A DNA stretch of 64,000 bases from Chenopodium formosanum (Eukaryota > Streptophyta > Magnoliopsida > Caryophyllales > Amaranthaceae), in contig CM044880.1 in the NCBI GenBank assembly GCA_024500155.1, positions 3,596,001 to 3,660,000 of the forward strand. Reading direction: 5' to 3'. Positions within the stretch are counted from its first letter, which is position 1. Every line of letters begins with the position of its first letter. The notes beneath the pieces were generated by a model. The model saw only the letters and a list, made by a program, of their open reading frames with translations. It was not told where the DNA came from and made no database searches. The position numbers were made by a program, and so were the translations under genes. Below are positions 1 to 11,600 of the stretch, in pieces.

Positions 1-177
1 AGTTGGAACTTTAACTTGAGCATGGGCATCTTTTTCGTTTCCTGGGATGGTAATTTCTTTGATTGTATGTTCCAATCCCTGAGCCTTCAAATTCATTTGG
101 GCATCAACTGTCCATTCAAGATAATTATGTCCGGACAAGTCTAATACGTCAAATTGTCTTTTCATCAAGTGTCCCAT
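1..177 (-). CDS. Copia-type Gag, N-terminal fragment (59 codons)
   Basis: Starts at ATG 177 on the minus strand (MGHLMKRQFDVLDLSGHNYL) and stays open to the window edge. The pattern LDLSGxNYLxW followed by DAQMNLKAQGL and HTI matches the N-terminus of plant Copia gag polyproteins of the DUF4219/UBN2 kind (LxGxNYxxWxxxMxxxLxxxxL). In the family this region belongs to the capsid precursor that packages element RNA. Only the first 59 residues are visible, so nothing can be said about protease, integrase or reverse transcriptase. Identification as retroelement gag is fairly secure; whether the element is intact is unknown. Confidence 0.65.
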   Translation of the reverse strand, partial: MGHLMKRQFDVLDLSGHNYLEWTVDAQMNLKAQGLEHTIKEITIPGNEKDAHAQVKVPT

Positions 178-1489
178 TTTAACTACAATCAAATAGGTAA
201 TTATTATTAAGCCAATTAAGCAAGTGATAATTAAAGTAATCAAATTGTAATCATAATAATAATCCATTTAAAACATATTTGCTTCTCCCCCTTGGGTTAT
301 TATTATGATGTACATAAAGTTAAGCTAAAATTAAACATGATCATTACGTTAGTAACGACAACAACAATAATAACAATAACAATGATAATAATAACAATAA
401 CAATAAATACTACTACTATTACTACATCACCGACAACGACAACAACAACAATAATAATAATAATAATATTAATGACATACATTAATGATAAGACAAAAGA
501 AATATTTATTATAACAAAATGCACTTATAATCTACCTAGAAGACAAAAAAACTTGAAGTACTACGGAGATTACATGCATGAATTCTCTTTGTCGAAAAAC
601 CGAGCGCTACTTATGTAAAATGATGAAAATCATCATTGCCATTAATAAAACTACTAGGGCCATAATTAAAACTAAATATAGTTTTAATTTCCTTAAATCT
701 TCTTCGAAAGTAAAGGGGTGTGGTGGTTGTCGGTTGTCGACGGGGAACATGGTGTATGACCGGTGTAAATGGAGGAAGAAGAAGAGGAGATAATTTGGGT
801 AAAGTTTAAGGAGGGGATAAGGTTTGTATGGTGAAATAAGGGGGTGTAATCCGCCTTTTATAGGGGGGTAAATTATCCGTTTCAGCTTTACACTACTGTA
901 AAAATATCATACAATGTTCTAGTAGACTGGTAAAATAATCGTAATCAAACTATTAATATTTACAAACGTAAATAAGTATCACACTGGGATGCAAGCCGTA
1001 GTGGTCCGAGAACCCTAATCTATTCATGAGGTCAAGGGTTCGAAAACTGAAAGAAACATAAAAGTGTGTAATCTAAAAAATTAAATAAATATAAAGGCTG
1101 CATCATTTTTTTCATTTTAGTAATTATGCACAAGTAAGTAAGTATAAACATGATTTGTGTGACCATGAAATTTACTCTATTAACATGCATACAACAAATA
1201 TTTCCACATGCAAAAGTAATTATATATTACTTTCTATAACCATGCATGAGAGTTACCAAACTAAGTATCATAAATAAGGTATGTATTGATATCCTCATTT
1301 TTAATCAACATGGCTAATAATGTGGAGTAATTTTGTGGAGAAATATATTGTGAGTTTCTGGTATAGAGGATCCCATATGGGCAACTATAGAGCATACTCC
1401 TCAAAATATATTTTGTGAAAGAAATTGAATCTTTGTAAAAATTGGATAATCGGTATAAGTATACCTGATTGAAGATGGTGCTGATAACG
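178..1489. other. Retroelement leader, no gene seen
   Basis: AT-rich DNA between the gag start and the LTR. It holds the trinucleotide-rich tract at 354-475. Around 985-1050 there is a weak tRNA-like stretch (GGGTTCGAAAAC as a B-box look-alike). No open frame with recognisable protein was found. Confidence 0.5.
354..475. repeat. Compound microsatellite (ACA/ATA/ACT trinucleotides)
   Basis: Mixed runs of ACA, ATA, ATG and ACT triplets, ending in seven ATA-like units near 450-470. They give low-complexity Thr/Ile translations that are not genes. Confidence 0.85.
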
Positions 1490-1750
1490 TGTTATGAAAT
1501 ATATAGAAATTAGAGGATTATGAGAAGGAGGTAATAAGAGAAGTATTACTTCTTTTATGTATTACTCTTGGTAATATTTTTGTGCATCATACAAGTGAAA
1601 TTACATGGCTATTTATAGTAGTAAGAACCACTATTACATTGTGGGCTATAACCTTAGAGGGTGGCAATTAGGGTTGGCTACTACATTAAATGCAATGAAG
1701 AATTGGAGTGTGGACATTCACACCTTGACTAATTTAATTAACTCTTAACA
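1490..1750 (-). repeat. LTR of the Copia element
   Basis: The 261-bp segment is bounded by the inverted ends TGTTA/TAACA. On the minus strand it carries CTATAAATAGCC, a good TATA box for the element's own promoter, and a pyrimidine-rich stretch before its end. Any 5-bp target duplication would start with ATATC at 1751-1755, but the partner is outside the window. Transcription from this LTR points away from the protease gene at 2267. Confidence 0.65.
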
Positions 1751-2266
1751 ATATCTTAATTTTTTTAACAAACATACTCCATATTTTATTTTTCTCTTAA
1801 AAATTTGTACTGTTTTACAATAATCAACTCTCCACAAAAAGTCAAAAATAGAAAAAGAATCTCCCCCATATCCCCTCCAATAGCCATTATTCATTATTGA
1901 ATCAATTCTATCCAATTTTTAAAAATCAACCCCTAATTAACTATTCTAATAATCACAATTATCAAAGTTTGTCAATGACACACTACCTTGTCATCAAAAA
2001 CCAAATATTTTAAAAATACCCCCCCAAAAAAATAATCCATACTTTTTTTTAATTATTCCGTATTATTTTTAAATTAAATTAATTAATTTCAGAGTTTACC
2101 AATTTTATCCTTTTGTCACCTCCCACAAATTACAATTGTCTCGAATTGATTAGTAGTTGTCATCCCATACTCAACCAACCCCACCTCCTTTCTATATAAC
2201 CCCAATCCCCTCTTCCCCTTTTCTTCTCACAAATTCATCCTTCCACTTTCTCTCTCCTCCTCAAAA
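1751..2266 (+). promoter_or_regulatory. Promoter region of the RD21-like protease
   Basis: No coding potential. TATATAA at 2193-2199 is well placed as a TATA box, about 70 bp before the ATG at 2267, leaving a short CT-rich leader. Upstream sequence is AT-rich, and the Copia LTR lies only about 440 bp upstream of the TATA box. No other element could be assigned with confidence. Confidence 0.55.
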
Positions 2267-5200
2267 ATGGCGTCTTCTTCATCAATGGCTTCCTTCTCTC
2301 TCCTCCTCCTTTTCTCTCTCCTCGCCGTCTCCTCCGCCGTCGACATGTCCATCATCTCCTACGACCAATCCCACAACCTCCTCCCTTCTTCCTCCGAACG
2401 CTCCGACGACGAAGTCATGAACATCTACGAATCATGGCTTGTTCAACACCACAAGAATTACAACGCTTTGGGTGAAAAGGAGAAGAGATTCAAGATCTTT
2501 AAGGATAACTTGAAGTTAATCGATCAACATAATTCCGATGATTCGAATTCGTTTAAATTAGGGCTTAATAAGTTCGCTGATTTGACGAACGATGAGTTTC
2601 GATCTAGGTTTTTGGGGAAGAAGAAGAGTGAGAGTTCTTCGATGTTGAAATCGAAGGTTAAGAGTGATCGGTATTTGTTTAAGGAAGGTGATCAGTTGCC
2701 GGAGTCCGTTGACTGGAGAGCGAAAGGCGCCGTTGCTAAGGTCAAAGATCAAGGGCAATGCGGTAATTTCACTTCTTCCTTCTCCTTCTATTTTCGAATC
2801 TTTTTGTTCTTTGATTGTTGATTATGCTTATCTTACTTTATTTGATGAATTACTTAATTGTTTCAGATTTTATCTTATTATGGTAATTTTTCCAATTTTT
2901 ATATTTATATGTTAGTTTAGATTTGAATAATGATTAATTTGGGTAGGGTTAGTGGAAAAATTAAGAATTTATGGTAATTGGATGAATTTTTTTGCAGAAG
3001 AACCGGATTGGACTGTTGTTTGTTTTTATATGAGCAAGTGGTTGCGTATAATTGGGTGGAATTTTGTGTTGTTTCAACTAAATAAGATGCTTTTATCGTG
3101 CTGATATCTACCACTATTTTCCATTATTAAAGTTATACAGAGAAATATAAAGATTATTTTTTTAAATTTAATTATTAGTAGGTCTTGTATACCACAAATC
3201 GTTTTATATACACTTATAAGATAAAAATAAGTTCGATTATTCCAATTCACTTAAAAATTGGCTCGTTTTATACTACCTCATATCATCGTAACAAACGAAT
3301 ATTTTATGTCTCACACAATAATATTCTTTGTTGCGAGTAATGCCAACGGGAGGTCTTTGGTTGATTAGATTTGTTTTTATCATGTAGATTATCATAGTGT
3401 AAAGGTTCAGTGTATGTAGCCTGTAAATTAGGGAAAAGGTGAAGCAATCCGTGAAATAGTTAAAGTAGATAGAAGAAGTCAAGAACTGGAAAATATTTTA
3501 TCTTTAAATGAAAGAAATTGAATTATATTGTTTTATACTTCGTACTATTATTTTGCTAGAAATCAGGATAGTGGTTCTGTTCATGCTTTTTAATATTATC
3601 TTAATTTATATTATGAGTAATATATTTCATTAATATTGTTGATATTTGTTTTGTTTATCAACTTGTCCTTTTCCTCTCTAATCATTAATCATTGTAGATC
3701 AAGAAATAAAATTGGGTTATTAATTTATTATTTTGTATAGGACTATTATGATGATTTTTTATGGAGTAATAACAATTATCTAGTGTGAATTGTAAACTTT
3801 TGTTGTAGACTGGCCCCACTAAAAGTGCCTTAATACAATTTTCATTCTATAAACTATCTTTTTCTACTCTTGGCGTTTAGATGGCCCATATAATTAGATG
3901 CCCCACTAATTTCCTTAGTGTGGTCTAAAGTATCTATACTTGTCTATTTTGTATATGCTTCTTATGTGGCTTGGATATGAATCTTTTTAGAAAAAAAATC
4001 TTTAGAAATTTAGAATAGTTGTTGAGATGAGCATGATTGACTTGTAGATAGCAGGTGGATGATGTTGTATAAGTGATGCTTAAATATTATGGAGGTGTTA
4101 ACTAAGATGTAAATTTTTCTAATTTTGTAAAAGGTGTGGTTTATGAGAGTTAAATTGATGTGAATATTTGTAATTGTGCGAAAGGTATGAATCCATGAGT
4201 GTATTTGATGTGAATAATTGATGTTTTCGAGGGGCCAGTGTTCTATGCTAATCTTATTGAAAAAGTAAAGAGTGTGATTATTATCTAGTACTTGGTGTTT
4301 AATATAATCTTAATTAAGTAGTTACCCTCAATGTGTTCGAGCAAGGCTGGCTCAGAGGATCTATTTCTACTGCTGTAGTGTTATTTATTTATGGAAGATA
4401 TATTTGGGTTTTGAATCTTTTGATTAAAGTTGAAGTATTATGTATTGAACCTTTTTACTTGCTATTGAAATGAAGGGAGTTGTTGGGCATTCTCCACAAT
4501 TGCTGCTGTGGAGGGAATTAACCAGATTGTTACTGGGGATCTGTTGTCGTTGTCTGAGCAAGAACTTGTAGATTGTGATACCACTTACAATTCTGGATGT
4601 GATGGTGGACTTATGGACTACGCATTTGAATTCATTATTAACAATGGTGGAATTGATACTGATGAGGATTATCCCTACAAAGGAACAGACGGCAAATGTG
4701 ATCAGTACAGGGTATGTACTGTTATATTTTGCATTGAATTAGGAACATTGAGGACACCTTCCATGTATCTGATACTAGATTGACACACATATTGACCTAC
4801 TCTCTTTTTTCTTCCCTTCTTGCAGAAGAATGCCAAGGTTGTTACAATTGATGGGTATGAAGATGTCCCTGAAAATGATGAAAAGGCATTGCAGAAGGCA
4901 GTTGCTCACCAACCCGTTAGTGTTGCCATTGAAGCTGGTGGCAGTTCCTTCCAGTTCTATCAGTCGGTATGCATTTCCCCTTGTTATCCCTTTTTTTTCC
5001 TTGGAAGAAAACCGATTTTTTATTGTTCTGCTCCTGAAGAAATGTGAATGACCAATGTTTAAATCAAATGCAGGGTGTTTTTACCGGAAGATGTGGAGCA
5101 GATTTGGATCATGGTGTTGTGGCAGTTGGTTATGGCTCTGAAAACGGAAAGGACTACTGGATCGTGAGGAATTCATGGGGTGCTGATTGGGGAGAGGGCG

Positions 5201-5720
5201 GATACATAAGGATGGAGAGGAATGTGGAGCACTTGAAAACTGGTAAATGTGGTATTGCTGTGGAGCCATCATACCCAGTCAAGACCAGCGAGAACCCTCC
5301 TAACCCAGGTCCTACTCCTCCATCTCCCCCTTCTCCTCCTTCAGAGGATGTAACATGTGATACTTACTACTCATGCCCTTCTGCAACCACCTGCTGCTGT
5401 GTCTACGAATATGGCCCTTACTGCTTCGGTTGGGGTTGCTGCCCATTGGAGGCTGCTGTCTGCTGTGCTGACCACTCTAGCTGCTGCCCTCATGACTATC
5501 CCGTCTGCAACGCTAGGCAGGGTACTTGCAATGTGGTAAGCACACTTTTACAGCTACTTTCATACTTGTATTATTTAGTAATCATTATCCCTTCTGTCTT
5601 GTTAAAGCTATAGAGCTGATATCTTTTTCTTTTGCCTAACAGAGCAAGAACAGCCCATTGAGCGTTAAAGCAATGAAGCGTACTCCTGCAAAGCTCCACG
5701 CAAAGTTCGGCATTTTTTAA
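2267..5720 (+). CDS. RD21A: RD21-like papain-family cysteine protease with C-terminal granulin domain
   Basis: Five exons: 2267-2762, 4476-4711, 4826-4966, 5074-5535, 5643-5720, giving 470 aa (Arabidopsis RD21A is about 462). Order: signal peptide (about 1-24), I29 inhibitor prodomain with the ERFNIN pattern (about 53-110), papain domain from about residue 144 (LPESVDWR), a Pro-rich linker (366-380), and a granulin domain with paired cysteines (386-444). The catalytic Gln163, Cys168, His304 and Asn324 are all present. Intron 1 (1.7 kb) splits the GQCGSCW motif. The family matures in the ER and vacuole by removal of the prodomain and granulin part, and acts in senescence, stress and defence proteolysis. 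All splice sites are GT-AG and the frame is intact, so the gene looks functional. The RD21 class is sure; exact orthology is inferred. Confidence 0.93.
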
Positions 5721-6543
5721 GCACTTGACATTGCAAGCTTGCAACTGCGAAGGATTTCTGAACCTGACAACTGCAGAATACGGAAGAATTAGGGTTGCTT
5801 AGGTTGCATTCAGGAATACCATTGTTGACCATGCATTGTTTCTTTCAGCATGGTGGTTTTGTAAATACGAAGTATTATTTAAAAAATTGTACTAATGCTC
5901 TTTAATGGCAACGAAGTTACTACTATGTCAAGACATGACAACAATGCACATTGGCTTTAAGGAATCATTGGTTATGTAAATAGTTTATGCTACCTTTACT
6001 TCATTATGGCTGCTTATTTAATCTCTGCATTCTCATTTCTGCATTCTCATATGCATGTCTGACAAATTAAATTGTGGTTTAGGATTAGAACTGCTGAAAC
6101 ACTTTTGGTGTATCTTATGCATGCAAGTGGTTGATCATGTACGATTGTGATTTAGGTGGAGCTACAAGTGGGTAAAATAGTACAGAGTACTCGTAGTTGT
6201 ATTGTGTACATGATACAATTGGGTAACGATAAATTATCTGAAAGAACAGTGGGATACCGTATTTCTATTTTCTGTTTTGGTGAGTTTATTCATTGTTTTT
6301 TTTTTTTTTCTTCTTCTTCGGTGACGATCAAAATTGCTTTTTGATAAAAACAAAGTGTCAGATGGGGAATATTTCAAATCCCTGAATACTTAAATGGTAT
6401 CACATAATAACAACAGTTAACACATATTGACATATACATTTGTTGAGTGTGAGTGAAAACTTAAATGGTTAGAGATTTTTTTTTCCGATTTAAAGAGATT
6501 TTGGCATCAATTTTCATCAACTGCCATTATGGCTCTCTAAATA

Positions 6544-6583
<40 letters not shown>

Positions 6584-6698
6584 ATAGATTTGTTTTGAGA
6601 ACATTATGCACAACTAAAGAGGCATTTAGAAGTTGCTAGGATATGTAAAGAACCATCTCCTCATCGAAAGGTCACAAGATCAAATACTCTAACACTTA
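5721..6698. other. Protease 3' UTR and intergenic DNA
   Basis: No gene seen. The first few hundred bases are probably 3' UTR. A T-rich run lies near 6296-6310 and an A-homopolymer of about 38 bases at 6545-6582. Confidence 0.6.
6545..6582. repeat. Poly(A) tract, about 38 bp
   Basis: Uninterrupted A run. It could be the tail of a retroposed sequence or simple slippage. No recognisable element body precedes it. Confidence 0.85.
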
Positions 6699-6850
6699 GG
6701 GCCTGTTCTCTTATGTTGAAATTTAGTTCAGTTCATTTCAATTCAGCTCATTTCAGTTCAGTTCAGCTTCTAATTTCCTTCTCTTGTAAAATATTCATTT
6801 CAGTTCAGCTTAGTTCAGTTCAGCTGAGTTCAGTTAATGAGAACAGACCC
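6699..6850 (+). mobile_element. Harbinger-type MITE, TTCAG family, copy A
   Basis: Terminal inverted repeats GGGCCTGTTCTCTTA and (inverted) GGGTCTGTTCTCATT are flanked on both sides by TTA. The core is made of repeated TTCAG/TTCA motifs around a spacer reading CTAATTTCCTTCTCTTGTAA. The 3-bp TWA duplication and GGGCC ends fit PIF/Harbinger (Tourist-like) elements. Confidence 0.8.
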
Positions 6851-7900
6851 TTAGAAGTGTTGAAATCGAATTTAAAAATTAGAAAAATGATAAACATAGC
6901 CCTTATAAGCTATAAAAGAAAATATTGAGGATAGATTAACATTAATTACACCGATTTGCACGTGATTTTGTCGTAAATTACGAACTTAATTCCATTTTAG
7001 GAAGTATATTTAATGCTTATGTAGTTATATATAACCCTTAGGGCTACTCAGTTCAGTAAATGTAAACAGACCCTCATTACCCTAAAAGTTAATGAGCTTT
7101 AATTTATTACATTGAATAGATTGTATTTTAATTTATTTATGTTAAAACAATCTTTTGTATTGATATCGATAAATTATCATTGTAATGAAGAAAGTAGAGC
7201 AAAAATCAGCTAGGAACTAACCAAGTCACAAGAATTCATATGAACAAACTTAATTAAGGATGTGTTTTATTCAACTGATTTTATTTTTTTTACGCATTTA
7301 AACTTATTAGACATTAAGCTTTCTAAGTAGTAATTTGTACATTAGTAACTCTTAGTATTAATTATTTTTTTTCCAAACTTATATTATCTAAACTTATAAT
7401 ATCTAAAATAAGTGGAAATAAGTTCTTAAACTGCAATTGATTGGTTGAATCACAATATTCCAGAAAATAGGACATAAGCTTACCAATAAACCCTTAATTA
7501 TATACTCCAAGGTGTACTTGAAAAATAATGAGGAAAACTTACTTAAAAATGTTCCAAGGTGTATGATTGAATGAATGCACCTAGAAATTTTTAATTATTT
7601 TTTATGTAGTAGTTAAATTATTATTTTATCAAAATAATTTCATTGGGAATGCATCTTTGTCGATCTCATAAAGACATAACAACGCCATTAAGTCCAGTCT
7701 CACCAAAGGGTGTGATACTGTACATCGCAGGCAACTCAATTCCCCAAATAGTCAAATCCATCATAACCGTCTACATATTTTTAGCAAAGATCAAAATTAA
7801 ACAACGGTTCAGAAACGTCCGACGCACGAAGCACGTGACCTTTTCCACAATCAACTCATTTCTCTCATTCATCATCTCGTGATCACCCAAATATCGAACA
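6851..7900. other. Intergenic DNA before PTEN2
   Basis: AT-rich, no coding potential apart from the MITE remnant at 7041. Sequence becomes CT-rich near 7860-7930, where the PTEN2 transcript probably begins. Confidence 0.5.
7041..7073 (+). mobile_element. Harbinger-type MITE, TTCAG family, 33-bp remnant (copy J)
   Basis: GGGCTACTCAGTTCAG to AAACAGACCC, preceded by TTA but followed by TCA. It looks like an internally deleted, decayed copy of the family at 6699-6850. Confidence 0.5.
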
Positions 7901-7977
7901 TACTTTCTCTCTCCTCTCTAAATCGAACTACTCCATTAATCTTCAATTCGTCTGCAAATTACCTTCGAATTTTCTAG

Positions 7978-8563
7978 GTATTTTGTTAATCTTATTCTTC
8001 AACAGATCTGATAAAAATCAAGGATTTTTAATTGAATTTCTTAGGGTTATCTGATTGCAATTACTACAATTATTTTTAATTATTGCAATTTTCGTTTCTA
8101 TTTGATTTCCTCTTTATCGTCGTCATAATTCTTATCGAATTTTGTTTTATAGCTTATATGTTGTCTTATTGTTCTGTTAATTTGAGAAATGTTCAATTCT
8201 TTTTGCTTTTTATTTTGAGCTAAGTTTTTAAATTTGAAACTAGGTTTTGCTAATTGTATGCATATTTTTTTTTTTAATTTTATTAGAATTGTAACTATGA
8301 TGAAATGTTGATTCAATTTTGTTGATATGATGAAATGAATAAGATAAGAACGAGTGATTGGATTGAGTTCTAATTATGGAGATTATTAATTATAATATGA
8401 ACATAGTTTTAAGTGGGAGGTTTAGGGTGGAAAAGGTTTCTATAATTGTTATTGTAATGATGATGAATAAGTTTACTTTGTTAGTTAAATTTACTTAATT
8501 TAGTAGGTGACTTGAAGATGTTTCTGACTAGTTAGGTGTTATTTGATCACAGTTTCATTGCAG
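7978..8563 (+). other. Probable 5' UTR intron of PTEN2
   Basis: TTCTAG|GTATTTTG donor at 7978 and a TTTCATTGCAG acceptor ending at 8563, with AT-rich, T-rich sequence between. The coding start lies 33 bases after the acceptor. Inferred from splice consensus only. Confidence 0.55.
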
Positions 8564-8582
8564 TAGTGTTTGGTGTTGTTGG

Positions 8583-8600
8583 ATGCTGAATCCGAAATGA
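8583..8600 (+). promoter_or_regulatory. Five-codon uORF overlapping the PTEN2 start as ATGA
   Basis: ATG at 8583 encodes MLNPK and ends at TGA 8598-8600, which overlaps the main ATG (8597-8599) by two bases. It lies after the predicted 5' UTR acceptor, so it should be in the mature mRNA. Confidence 0.6.
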
Positions 8601-11600
8601 GTGGTGTCGAAACTGATGTTGGTTCTGTGGCTTCGTCAACCGCACCTCCTGTTGGAGCTGCAGTTGTACAGCCTACTCCTCCCGGGGATGCCGCTGTGAG
8701 TAATGCAGCGAGTGATGATGCGTCATCCAAGCAACCGGTCTCGGGGATAGCATCATGGGCGCAAAACTTGAAGATTCCGCTGTCATCAGCAGGAGGACAG
8801 GTTGAGTTGCCTGCTGAGAACTCTCCAAAGTCAGCCTTTGCTCGGTTTACCAGTGGAATAACGGCTCGATTGTCCCCAAGAGATGCTGCTCCTGCTCCTG
8901 AAGATGCCTCTGATGTAGGATCTTCTCAGTCAAATTTTATTGGAACTTTCACCAAAGGATTGGTTGACACATCGAAAAATGCAGTAAGGGCGGTATCAGT
9001 CAAGGCTCGGCATGTTGTTTCTCAAAACAAACGAAGATATCAGGTGACATTACCTCATTTTAAAGTTTTATCTCTTTGCATTGCTTCGAATCATGAGTTT
9101 CTCTGTGAACCAAAATATTAGATTTATTAAACAGTAAATTTTTTTGCATTTGCTCGCTTAATCAATGTCTTGCAGCAGTGAAAGCTAGATAGGAAATATC
9201 TCGACCTGTTTGATTAATTGATGATGTGACTTAATTAGAATTCCTGTAGTGGTAAATTTAATAAAAGATTATGAAATCATTCTAATAGTTACTTGTGATC
9301 GATTATTTATCAGAGAAACCTGATGTTCTGTATCCCCCTGTTCCATGAGATCAAATAAGATGTCATCTCAACCATAATATAAGTTATATTTTTCTCTGCG
9401 CGTGCGTGGGGTGAAAGCGGGGATGGGGAAGAAAGAATATGATGATTTATCTTTTAAGTATAATTGCTTGTATGTGCTTCTGATTTTGTTAGTGTTTTGC
9501 AGGAAGATGGATATGATTTGGATATGACTTATATCACTGAGAACATTATTGCTATGGGATTCCCAGCTGGTGATATGAGTTCAGGCTTTTTTGGCTATGT
9601 AGAGGTATTTGACTTTACGACACCGCATCTTCCATGTACTTTTTTCTGTGTATTCACCTACTTTTTTTTTTTTTTTTTTTTCTTCTAAATACTGTATTGA
9701 AAAATGTGATGCAGGGTTTGTACCGTAATCATATGGAAGAAGTGATAAGTTTCTTAGATAGCCATCATAAGGTAATTGGATAATTTTTGTCATGTCTTCC
9801 CTGAGGCAGTGTTGTGTGGTTCTATTTTTCTATCAGGCCTTTATTTATAATATGTTGCTGCTTAATTGCTTATATTATCACTTCTGCATGTGGTCTAAAT
9901 CATGGCCTTTTATTAAATGCACTTGTCTAATATATAATGTACTGGTATATCAGATGTGCTGAAATCCAATACTGTGGTCTAGGGAGTTCTATAGAATTGT
10001 ACTGCATGATTATGTGTGTCATAAATGCAGCCATTATTTGATCTGTTAATTTAGGGAGTGAATATTTACTGGATCAATTTTGGGGATTGCCACTTCTCAA
10101 ATTTCAAAAATTAAATGTATGTGTTTGTATTTCTTCTTTAAGACTTAACAAGTTATTAATTGCGTTTTGATTACACCAAAAATAGTCGTCCTTAGGAAAT
10201 TAAAAACGGATGTAGAGTTTACAAAAACCGGAAATCCACAAAAGTTCTGCCGTCAACAAAATGGAGGAATTTTTTTTCTTTACCTATTTTCCTTAGGTAA
10301 CTGGGATTAACCTCAAGAAGCTTATTTTTTTAAAGTCAACCAAATAGTTTTTTGATATATTCCAGTCTTCCACTTCCTTGCTGTTGCAGTTGCTTCGTAT
10401 AACCAAACAACTTAGTACTTTGATGTGGAATTCTTTTTTATGGGGTAAGACAGGCTTGTAGTCTGACCATTGATTTTTCATAATTAAACACCTTAGCCTC
10501 TTAGCGTTTTATCCAGAACCCTCGTGAAATAGTGAAAGACTCATTTTCTTGGACTACTCTTTTTTTCCTCCCTATCCTATCTTATTGGTATTATAATCCA
10601 TTGTGATTTTTTAGGGATGGGTATATCCAGTGGCGGAGCCACCCTTGTGCACGGTAGGTCACGTGACCTAGCACAAAAACAGAGAAGGTTTAAATATTAA
10701 ATATTGCAACTAGTAATGATATGTACTCCGTAGTCCAATGGTGGAGGCTTCATATTTTTAGACTTAAGTTACTGGTTCGACTCCTAGGGGAAGCTACTTT
10801 CCTTCCTTTTTTCTTGCATTAAGAAGATGTAATATAGAAACATTTAACAATGCAATTATACAAGTAAGTGCTTAGTGTTGTAATGGTGGGAGGCATTGTA
10901 AATTTTGCCAAAGGTTATGGGTATGACTCCTAAGGACAACGTTTTTTTTGTTTTTTTTTTTTTCCTTTTTACATATATCTACCACTACCTACTTAGTTCT
11001 CAAACTGGTACATTGTTAAAGTCATTGCTCGAAAATTTTTTGGTAGTTTCATTACTGACTTGTCATTATCCTTCTCCTTCCCCGTAACATTTAATATTTT
11101 TGGAATGTCTTTTTTTAGAAATTTTTTTGGTAGTTTCATTAGTGACTTGTCATTATCCTTCTCCTTCCCCGTAACATTTAATATTTTTGGAATGTCTTTT
11201 TTTTAGAATTTTTTTTGGTAGTTTCATTAGTGACTTGTCATTATCCGTCTCCTTCCCCGTAACATTTAATATTTTTGGAATGTCTTTTTTTAATTAACTT
11301 TTAGAATATTAATGCATTAATTATGATTGGTATGCGGTCGATGGGTAACGGTGACCTAGCACCTGTAAAATCCTGGATGCGCCACTGGGTATATCTGTTT
11401 TCTTGGAAACTTGGAACCTCCAAATCTACTGTAAATGAGATTAGAAACTTGTATAAAGTGGTCACCATAGTTCTTGGCATGTAGAATCAAGGGGTAAAGC
11501 TCAAGATTTTAAATGGTCTTTTGTGTTTCTGTGAAATCCTAAATCTTGTTATCTGACGAATGTTGAATTGACCTTTTACTTTGCAGGATAAGTACAAAGT

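Larger units (their letters stand above)
1..1750 (-). mobile_element. Ty1/Copia LTR retrotransposon, 5' part, cut by the window edge
   Basis: Read on the minus strand, this is one LTR (1490-1750), a leader of about 1.3 kb, then the start of a Copia-type gag (177 down to 1). The LTR begins TGTTA and ends TAACA. The bases just inside it read CGTTATCAGCACCATC, the kind of sequence that follows many plant Copia 5' LTRs at the primer-binding position. The rest of gag-pol and the 3' LTR would lie left of the window, so completeness cannot be judged. The leader is long for a Copia element and carries a microsatellite, so it may contain a later insertion. Family assignment rests on the gag reading plus the LTR ends. 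Confidence 0.7.

Noticed and set aside
985..1060. SINE-like internal promoter (GGGTTCGAAAAC)
   Set aside because: The A-box side is poor and no tail or target duplication was found.
6713..6928. Open frames rich in FSSVQ through the TTCAG MITEs (also at 40090 and 50652)
   Set aside because: They are translations of pentamer repeats that stay open because the motif lacks stops.
8570..8596. Upstream extension of PTEN2 from a TTG at 8570
   Set aside because: The first in-frame ATG is 8597; a TTG start is not expected here and the sequence lies just after a 5' UTR acceptor.
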